Below, piece by piece: positions 1-6,916 of a stretch of 6,916 bases of DNA. The stretch spans positions 1-6,916 of the forward strand of contig JAGACN010000060.1 in NCBI GenBank assembly GCA_017614095.1, written 5' to 3'. Position 1 is the first letter of the stretch. Every line of letters begins with the position of its first letter. The notes below the pieces were generated by a model. The model had not been told where the DNA came from, did no database searches, and saw only the letters and a list, made by a program, of their open reading frames with translations. The position numbers and the translations under genes were made by a program. The stretch is from Clostridia bacterium. Its GTDB lineage: Bacteria; Bacillota_A; Clostridia; Oscillospirales; CAG-382.

Positions 1-594
1 AATGAAAAATCCGGACCGGACGCTGCTCGGCATCTACAACGAGCGAATGGCGCCCCTGGCCGGCATCATCACGCTGAACCGGCACAGATACATCCGGACA
101 CTGGAAGAGGAAGCCGCTGTTTTTCAAAAAGATATGTCCGGCGGACGTGAAGACATGGTATTGAAATATGTCTCTCAGGCCGGCGAAACGGAAAAAACGG
201 CTGAGGAACTGAAAAACGTCTATGCCCGTCTGTTTTCGGAAAAGGAAGAAAAGGAACTGCAGTACGGACTCTGTCTGTACGGACCGCAAAAGGACGATTT
301 TGAGATTTATCTGAGCGAAAAAAACGCCCGCCTGTTCGGTTCGCAGGGGCAGCAACGGTCCGCAGTCCTGTCGTTAAAGCTTGCGGAAGGAAACCTGTCC
401 CAGCGCCTGACCGGCGAATATCCCGTTTTCCTGCTGGATGACATCCTGTCCGAACTGGACGCGGAGCGCCGCGAATACATTCTCGCCAAAAGTCCCGGAA
501 AACAGGTCATCGTGACCGGATGCGAGCCGGAACTGTTTTCCGATTACCGGAGCGCCAATAAAATCTATGTTGAAAACGGAATGGCAATACAGAT

Positions 595-598
<4 letters not shown>
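1..598 (+). CDS. recF: DNA replication/repair protein RecF, C-terminal part (5' end outside window)
   Basis: RecF is a cytoplasmic SMC/ABC-type ATPase that binds DNA gaps and, with RecO and RecR, loads RecA. The window shows 198 codons of a family usually about 360-370 residues long. The Walker A part lies upstream, and the ATG at 2 is an internal methionine. Numbering from that Met, the visible motifs are GPQKDD (94-99, equivalent to the usual GPHRDD, with H to Q and R to K), the ABC signature GSQGQQRS (113-120) and the Walker B/D-loop VFLLDDILSELD (142-153). The order and spacing match Bacillus RecF. Residues before 90 are the lysine- and glutamate-rich lever-arm region. The TGA stop overlaps the ATG of the next gene (ATGA, 595-598), which suggests translational coupling. 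All core motifs in the visible part are intact, so I see no sign of decay. The identification is firm from motifs and from its position ahead of gyrB. Confidence 0.96.
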
Positions 599-2770
<2,172 letters not shown>

Positions 2771-2795
2771 TGCAGACAGTGAGTAATCGGAAAGC

Positions 2796-2801
2796 GAGAA
2801 G
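2796..2801 (+). promoter_or_regulatory. Probable ribosome binding site of gyrA
   Basis: GAGAAG lies 5 bases before the ATG at 2807, in the 36-base gyrB-gyrA gap (2771-2806). It is a weak match to the Shine-Dalgarno consensus but the only purine-rich stretch at a suitable distance. I see no promoter or terminator in this gap. Confidence 0.5.
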
Positions 2802-2806
2802 AATTT

Positions 2807-5353
2807 ATGGCTGAAGAATTTGATTATTCCGGACATTCCGGACAAACCATTCACGACATACGCATTGAAGACGAGATCAAGATCGCCTACATCGATTACG
2901 CGATGTCGGTCATTGTCGCGCGCGCGCTTCCGGACGTACGGGACGGATTAAAGCCCGTTCACCGGCGCGTGCTGTACGCGATGTACGAGGATCATCTGAC
3001 ATACGACAAGCCCTTCCGCAAATCCGCGACAACGGTCGGCGACGTGCTGGGCCGGTATCATCCGCACGGAGACAGCGCGGTCTACGATACCATGGTCCGC
3101 ATGGCGCAGCCCTTCTCGCTCCGTTATCCCCTGATCGACGGACACGGAAACTTCGGCAACATCGACGGCGACCCGCCGGCCGCCTACCGGTATACCGAGG
3201 CGAGAATGGCGAAGATCGCCAACGAGATGCTTGCGGACATCGACAAGAACGTCGTGGACTTCGATCCGAACTTCGACAATACCCGCAAAGAGCCCCGCGT
3301 GCTTCCGTCCCGGTTCCCGAACCTTCTGGTCAACGGCTCGGTCGGCATCGCGGTCGGCATGGCGACCAACGTTCCGCCGCACAACCTGACGGAAGTCTGC
3401 CGGGCGACGGAATATCTGATCGATCATCCGGACTGCGCCATCACCGATCTGATGCAGTTCATCAAGGGGCCGGATTTCCCGACCTACGGCACCATCTACG
3501 GGACGGCCGGCATCTACGAAGCCTATATGACCGGAAAAGGGCACATCAAAGTCCGCGCGAAGGCCCATTTCGAGGAAAAGCAGGGACGCACGTCCATCAT
3601 CGTGACCGAACTGCCGTACCAGGTCAACCGGTCGCTGCTCCTGGAAAATATGGTCAATCTGGTCAAGAACAAGCGGATCGACGGCATTTCCGGCCTCCGG
3701 AACGAATCCGGACGGAAAGGCATGCGCATCGTCATCGAGATCAAGAAAGACGCGAACGCGCAGATCGTCCTGAACCAGCTCTACAAATATACCCAGATGG
3801 AGGATACCTGCGCCGTCAACATGCTGGCGCTGGTCAACGGCGAACCGAAAGTGCTGAATCTGAAGGAGATCCTTTCCCTGTACATCCAGCACCGCGAAGA
3901 AGTCACCGTCCGCCGCGTCCGCTACGATCTGGAAAAAGCCGAGCGGGAGGCGCACATCTACGAAGGATACGTCATCGCCATCGACAACATCGACGAAGTG
4001 GTCTCCATTATCCGGGCGTCGGGAAGCATCCCGGAGGCGCGCGAAAACCTGATGGGCCGGTTCGGACTGAGCGACGCGCAGGCGCAGGCTATCGTGGATA
4101 TGACGCTGGGCAAACTGACCGGTCTGGAGCGCCAGAAGATCATCGACCGTCTGAATGCGCTGTACGCGCTGATCAAGGACCTGAAAGAGATCCTCGCGGA
4201 CGAGAGCCGCATCACCGCGCTGATCAAGGACGACCTGGAAGACGTCATCAGCCGGTTCGGCGACGAGCGCCGGACGGCGATCGAGGAAGTCGAGGACGAG
4301 ATCCTGATCGAAGACCTGATCGAAAAGCAGAATTGCGTCATCACCGTGACGAACGACGGATATATCAAACGGATCCCGGCGGACACCTATTCCGCGCAGA
4401 GACGTGGCGGCAAAGGCGTTACGGCGATGGGGACCAAGGAGGAGGACTTTGTCAAGAACGTCTTCGTGGTCTTCAGTCACGACACGCTCCTGCTGGTTTC
4501 CAACAAAGGCAGGATGTACCGGAAGAAATGCTATGAGATCCCGGAAGCCGGACGCGCCGCGAAGGGGACCAATTTTGTCAACCTGCTCCAGATGGAGGAA
4601 GGCGAGGAGATCACGGCCGGACTGACGGTCAAGGAATTCCGCGACGATGAATATCTGGTCTTCATCACCCGGAACGGGATCATCAAGCGCGTCAATCTGA
4701 TCCAGTACCAGAACAAACGCACGAAAGGGCTGTTTGCCATCCGGCTGGACGAAGGCGATGTCCTTCTGACCGTGCTGAAAACGACCGGAAGCGATCAGAT
4801 CTTCTGTGCGACGCACGACGGCATGGCGCTCCGGTTCAACGAGCAGGATGCGCGGGACATGGGCCGCGCCGCGCGCGGCGTCCGGGCCATCTCGATGCGT
4901 GACGGGGACTACCTCGTCGGCGCGTGCGTCATTCCGGACGGCGAAGACAGCACGGAACGCAGACTGCTGTTCGTGACCGAAAACGGATTCGGAAAACGGG
5001 TGGAAACGGAAGAATTCGCGCCTCAGCACCGCTACGGTCTCGGCCGCGTCGGCGTCAAGCTGGGAGACAAGACCGGAAAACTGTCCGGGATCGCGCTCGT
5101 CAAGGAAACGGACGACCTGATGATGATTACGGACGGCGGCATGTTCGTTCGGACGCACGTATCCGGCATTCCCGTTTACGGACGCTACTCGAGCGGCGTC
5201 ATCGTCATGCGGATGAAGCCGGGCGAGACGCTGGTCGGACTGGACGTCGTGGCTCAGGAGCCCGAAGAGGATGAAGAGAATCCGGAGATCGAGCAGGCGG
5301 ACGAGACCCTTCTGCCGGATCCGGGTCCGGAAACGGAAACCCTTTCGGAATAA
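2807..5353 (+). CDS. gyrA: DNA gyrase subunit A
   Basis: This is the breakage-reunion and DNA-wrapping subunit of gyrase, 848 residues, of normal family length. The winged-helix domain holds the catalytic tyrosine Tyr129 in [10 protein letters not shown], next to Arg128. The quinolone-resistance region around [10 protein letters not shown] keeps Ser90 and Asp94 (E. coli Ser83 and Asp87), so there is no classical resistance substitution here. The residue two before the catalytic Tyr is also Tyr (127) instead of the Met common in model bacteria. The tower follows, then a long coiled coil (about 365-490) with the LTGLE motif. The C-terminal beta-pinwheel begins around residue 500 and carries a perfect GyrA box QRRGGKG at 531-537, the element that lets gyrase wrap DNA and distinguishes it from ParC. 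Residues 818-848 form an acidic tail with 14 Asp/Glu in 31 residues and no Lys or Arg. The gene is intact, and gyrB directly upstream supports co-expression of the two subunits. Confidence 0.98.
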   Translation: MAEEFDYSGHSGQTIHDIRIEDEIKIAYIDYAMSVIVARALPDVRDGLKPVHRRVLYAMYEDHLTYDKPFRKSATTVGDVLGRYHPHGDSAVYDTMVRMAQPFSLRYPLIDGHGNFGNIDGDPPAAYRYTEARMAKIANEMLADIDKNVVDFDPNFDNTRKEPRVLPSRFPNLLVNGSVGIAVGMATNVPPHNLTEVCRATEYLIDHPDCAITDLMQFIKGPDFPTYGTIYGTAGIYEAYMTGKGHIKVRAKAHFEEKQGRTSIIVTELPYQVNRSLLLENMVNLVKNKRIDGISGLRNESGRKGMRIVIEIKKDANAQIVLNQLYKYTQMEDTCAVNMLALVNGEPKVLNLKEILSLYIQHREEVTVRRVRYDLEKAEREAHIYEGYVIAIDNIDEVVSIIRASGSIPEARENLMGRFGLSDAQAQAIVDMTLGKLTGLERQKIIDRLNALYALIKDLKEILADESRITALIKDDLEDVISRFGDERRTAIEEVEDEILIEDLIEKQNCVITVTNDGYIKRIPADTYSAQRRGGKGVTAMGTKEEDFVKNVFVVFSHDTLLLVSNKGRMYRKKCYEIPEAGRAAKGTNFVNLLQMEEGEEITAGLTVKEFRDDEYLVFITRNGIIKRVNLIQYQNKRTKGLFAIRLDEGDVLLTVLKTTGSDQIFCATHDGMALRFNEQDARDMGRAARGVRAISMRDGDYLVGACVIPDGEDSTERRLLFVTENGFGKRVETEEFAPQHRYGLGRVGVKLGDKTGKLSGIALVKETDDLMMITDGGMFVRTHVSGIPVYGRYSSGVIVMRMKPGETLVGLDVVAQEPEEDEENPEIEQADETLLPDPGPETETLSE

Positions 5354-5359
5354 TATGGT

Positions 5360-5377
5360 CGCCGCACGTGCGCGGCG
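5360..5377. repeat. GC-rich inverted repeat between gyrA and the membrane-protein gene
   Basis: CGCCGC (5360-5365) and GCGGCG (5372-5377) are perfect inverted arms around a 6-base loop. The middle (5363-5372, CGCACGTGCG) is also a perfect 10-base palindrome. The sequence starts 7 bases after the gyrA stop and ends 7 bases before the next ribosome binding site. No T run follows, so it is not a standard intrinsic terminator. It could be a minor RNA hairpin between cistrons, a protein-binding palindrome, or chance in GC-rich DNA. Confidence 0.45.
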
Positions 5378-5384
5378 GATAAGC

Positions 5385-5390
5385 GAGGAG
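5385..5390 (+). promoter_or_regulatory. Ribosome binding site of the two-helix membrane protein gene
   Basis: GAGGAG sits 8 bases before the ATG at 5399. It is one of the best-placed Shine-Dalgarno sites in the window and supports both the reality of this small gene and its start. Confidence 0.75.
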
Positions 5391-5398
5391 ATACGGCA

Positions 5399-5734
5399 AT
5401 GGCATCCGAACGCGAGCAGGCCAAAGAGGAATATCTGCGGCTGAGAGAAGAGGCGCTGAAAACGGACAAGAAGTTCCGCCTTTCCAAGGTATGGATGGAT
5501 ACACACTATCTGCTTTGCGGGGGTGCGATCATCGCCGCAATCATCGTCATCGTCGCGAACTGGGTCTCGCTGACGCCGGGTCTGCGGGTGGCTTTCATAC
5601 TGGGCGGCATCGCCGCCGCCATCCTGCTGATCGCGCTCGGTGCGGTCCCGACCAAACAGATGCTCAAACGCAAGAAAGAACTGCATGATCTGAAACAGAA
5701 AATGGCGGACCTGGAGGATCGGTATCATCTATGA
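5399..5734 (+). CDS. Uncharacterised small two-helix membrane protein
   Basis: I do not recognise a named family for this 111-residue protein. It has a charged N-terminal segment rich in Glu, Lys and Arg (residues 1-36), a first membrane helix (about 38-58), a short loop with WVSLTPGLR (55-63), and a second helix rich in Gly, Ala, Ile and Leu (about 64-83). A basic stretch follows (KQMLKRKK, 86-93), then a C-terminal segment with heptad-like spacing of Leu and Met (89-109) that may be a short coiled coil. Positive charges flank both helices on their outer ends, so both termini are probably cytoplasmic. There is no cleavable signal peptide. The gene is supported by a good ribosome binding site, by composition like its neighbours, and by tight packing: it begins 45 bases after gyrA and its TGA overlaps the ribF ATG. 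A function cannot be assigned from sequence; coupling to ribF is suggestive only. Confidence 0.82.
   Translation: MASEREQAKEEYLRLREEALKTDKKFRLSKVWMDTHYLLCGGAIIAAIIVIVANWVSLTPGLRVAFILGGIAAAILLIALGAVPTKQMLKRKKELHDLKQKMADLEDRYHL
5713..5718 (+). promoter_or_regulatory. Probable ribosome binding site of ribF
   Basis: GGAGGA lies within the last codons of the upstream membrane-protein gene, 12 bases before the ATG at 5731. The spacing is somewhat long, but the ATGA overlap at 5731-5734 would also allow reinitiation by terminating ribosomes. Confidence 0.5.
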
Positions 5735-6678
5735 CCAGAGACGAGACCGGATATCTGCCGGACAGCAGGCTGATCCTGTTTGACGGGACGGCAAATGCCG
5801 GCCGGAAACCGCGCGCGGTCGCCGTCGGTCTGTTCGACGGCGTGCATTTGGGACATCAGGATATCCTGAAGGCGACAGCCGCTCTTGCGGAGCATCGCGG
5901 ATGGGTCCCGACGGTCTTGACCTTTTCGGCGCTTCTGGCGGAAAAGCCGGGATGCGGAAAAGCCATTTTCGGGCCGGAAGAAAAAAAGGAATGGATGTCG
6001 GCCTTCGGCATTCGGGAAATGATCACGGAATCGTTTCCCGCCGTAAAGGATATGGATTGCGGACTGTTCGTAAAACGTATCCTGACCGAAGCGCTGACGG
6101 CCGAGGCCGTGATCGTCGGGGACGATTTCCGTTTCGGACGCGGCCGGTCGGGCGACGCAGTTGTCCTGAAAACGCTGATGAAAGCGAACGGCAAAGAATG
6201 CGTCGTGCTCCCTTCAAGAGTACTCGACGGCGAAAAAATATCCTCTTCCTCCATCCGCAGGCTGCTGGAAAGCGGGCGGCCCGAAGAGGCGGCCAGGCGG
6301 ATGGGGCATCCGGCGTCGTGGATCCTCCCGGTCGAGTCCGGGGAGAGGATCGGACGGTCGATCGGCTATCCGACGATCAATCAGCGCCTCCCGGAGGAAC
6401 GGCAGATCTACCGGTACGGCGTTTATGCGGTAACGGCTGAGCCGGGAGACGGGATCCGGTATTCCGGCGTCTGCAATGTCGGCATCAAGCCGACCGTCGG
6501 CGGGACCGTTCCGCTGGCGGAGACGTATCTGCACGGGTTTTCCGGCGATCTGTACGGAAAAAACGTCAAAATCTCCCTGCTTCGGTTCCTGCGTCCGGAA
6601 ATCGCTTTTCCCGGACTTGCGGAACTGAAGGAACAGATCGCAAAAGACATCATCGCTGCCGCTGAAGGCACGGAGTAA
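5731..6678 (+). CDS. ribF: Bifunctional riboflavin kinase / FAD synthetase
   Basis: RibF phosphorylates riboflavin to FMN and then adenylylates FMN to FAD in the cytoplasm. Its 315 residues are the normal length for the two-domain enzyme. The N-terminal nucleotidyltransferase domain shows GLFDGVHLGHQ (33-43, the HxGH nucleotide-binding motif), VGDDFRFGRGRSGD (129-142) and KISSSSIRRLLESG (169-182). The C-terminal riboflavin kinase domain shows GRSIGYPTIN (208-217, the PTxN metal/ATP motif), GVCNVGIKPT (246-255) and Glu264 of AETYLHGF, the likely catalytic base, followed by DLYGK (273-277). The common TFxPHP element of the first domain reads TFSALLAEKPG here (64-74), so its PHP part is missing; the other motifs argue that the enzyme is still active. 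ribF more often sits beside truB, so the place after gyrA is unusual. It overlaps the membrane-protein gene by 4 bases. No FMN riboswitch is visible, as expected for a mid-operon gene. Confidence 0.95.
   Translation: MTRDETGYLPDSRLILFDGTANAGRKPRAVAVGLFDGVHLGHQDILKATAALAEHRGWVPTVLTFSALLAEKPGCGKAIFGPEEKKEWMSAFGIREMITESFPAVKDMDCGLFVKRILTEALTAEAVIVGDDFRFGRGRSGDAVVLKTLMKANGKECVVLPSRVLDGEKISSSSIRRLLESGRPEEAARRMGHPASWILPVESGERIGRSIGYPTINQRLPEERQIYRYGVYAVTAEPGDGIRYSGVCNVGIKPTVGGTVPLAETYLHGFSGDLYGKNVKISLLRFLRPEIAFPGLAELKEQIAKDIIAAAEGTE
6672..6675 (+). promoter_or_regulatory. Probable ribosome binding site of the S11-family gene
   Basis: GGAG, inside the last ribF codons, lies 8 bases before the ATG at 6684. 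Only 5 bases (6679-6683) separate the ribF stop from this start, so the two genes share a transcript. Confidence 0.5.
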
Positions 6679-6683
6679 TTGGC

Positions 6684-6767
6684 ATGAGCAAAACGAAAAA
6701 CAAGTGGATAGCGGGCATTCTGATCGGCGTTATACTGCTCTTGTGCGTCCCCGTCGGAGCCGGAGCG
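6684..6767 (+). other. Signal peptide region of the S11-family protein
   Basis: The first 28 codons have the three-part layout of a Sec signal: a basic start with lysines at 3, 5 and 7, a hydrophobic core from about 8 to 24, and an AGA ending (26-28) that predicts type I cleavage before Glu29. Cys21 follows Leu20, so it lacks the small residue a lipobox needs at -1. Confidence 0.75.
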
Positions 6768-6916
6768 GAAAGCACATCTTCTTCCGAACCCCTTTCGTCG
6801 GACGTTACGGTCAACACGGCGATCGCCTATTGCGTGGATACCGAACAGATCCTGTACGAGAAGGACGGCGGAAAGATCCTGGCGCCGGGGCCGATCACCA
6901 AACTGATGACCGCAAT
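6684..6916 (+). CDS. Secreted D-alanyl-D-alanine carboxypeptidase-like protein (peptidase S11), 5' part, catalytic Ser replaced
   Basis: Seventy-seven codons are visible before the window ends. The protein opens with a signal peptide (residues 1-28), so it acts outside the membrane, where family members trim D-Ala from peptidoglycan stem peptides. After a Ser-rich linker, residues from about 43 follow the start of the S11 domain: an AYCVDTEQILYEK segment (48-60) corresponding to the usual LID-x-x-TG-x-VLYEK, then LAPGPITKLMTA (66-77). In active enzymes this last part reads P-G/A-S-x-x-K-x-M-T. Here the nucleophilic serine is Pro70 (codon CCG, 6891-6893), while Lys73 and the following LMT are kept. 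The TG pair is also altered to TE (residues 53-54). The SxN and KTG motifs lie beyond the edge and cannot be checked. Either this is a catalytically dead homologue or a single T to C difference or error. The family call is good; activity is doubtful. No gene symbol is given because the dac paralogue is unclear. Confidence 0.85.
   Translation, partial: MSKTKNKWIAGILIGVILLLCVPVGAGAESTSSSEPLSSDVTVNTAIAYCVDTEQILYEKDGGKILAPGPITKLMTA

Noticed and set aside
2771..2806. Possible separate promoter or terminator between gyrB and gyrA
   Set aside because: The 36-base gap has no -10/-35 pair with suitable spacing and no hairpin with a T run; only a weak ribosome binding site is present.
3065..3092. Possible quinolone-resistance change in GyrA
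   Set aside because: The key positions are Ser90 and Asp94, the susceptible-type residues; no classical resistance substitution is present.
2948..5728. Open frame of 926 codons on the minus strand across gyrA and the small membrane gene
   Set aside because: Same reason: stop codons are rare opposite GC-rich codon-biased genes. The product is repetitive in composition (runs of Asp, Arg, Val) without recognisable domains, and it would cover two well-supported plus-strand genes.
6735..6758. Possible lipoprotein signal at Cys21 of the S11-family protein
   Set aside because: The residue before Cys is Leu rather than Gly, Ala or Ser, so the lipobox fails; the AGA site at residues 26-28 fits ordinary signal peptidase I cleavage.

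Overview
The window reads as one continuous block of seven plus-strand genes from a moderately GC-rich Bacillota, most likely a clostridial lineage; the family cannot be fixed from the sequence alone. The grounds are the gene order recF - remB (DUF370) - gyrB - gyrA, the short 639-residue GyrB without the large insertion of gammaproteobacterial GyrB, and the clostridia-like wording of many motifs. Base composition is uneven by hand count: 25 of 60 bases are G/C at 121-180 (recF), against 40 of 60 at 3301-3360 (gyrA).

Layout. Positions 1-598 hold the C-terminal half of RecF, cut by the window edge. A remB-like regulator gene (595-858) overlaps the recF stop by 4 bases and the gyrB start by 8. 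Complete gyrB (851-2770) and gyrA (2807-5353) follow. Next come a 111-residue two-helix membrane protein of unknown function (5399-5734), a bifunctional riboflavin kinase/FAD synthetase gene ribF (5731-6678) that overlaps it by 4 bases, and the first 77 codons of a secreted D,D-carboxypeptidase-like protein of peptidase family S11 (6684 to the edge). No gap between genes exceeds 45 bases. I see no convincing promoter or intrinsic terminator, so the set probably belongs to one long transcript that begins upstream. The recF-remB-gyrB-gyrA order normally lies just downstream of dnaA-dnaN, so the replication origin is probably a few kilobases to the left of the window (inference).

How the genes fit together. 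RecF loads recombination proteins at stalled forks, and GyrA and GyrB form the A2B2 gyrase that relaxes positive supercoils ahead of the fork. RemB-like proteins are DNA-binding regulators of biofilm genes. The downstream trio (membrane protein, flavin cofactor synthesis, cell-wall S11 protein) has no obvious functional link to gyrase and appears to be a lineage-specific extension of the operon.

Most of the window is ordinary housekeeping DNA and I do not see a new multi-gene system. The most notable observation is in the last gene: the catalytic serine of the S11 SxxK motif is read as proline (residue 70, codon 6891-6893). This would make it a pseudoenzyme unless it is a sequence error. Lesser points are the uncharacterised membrane protein coupled to ribF, the missing PHP element in RibF, the acidic GyrA tail and a GC-rich palindrome after gyrA.
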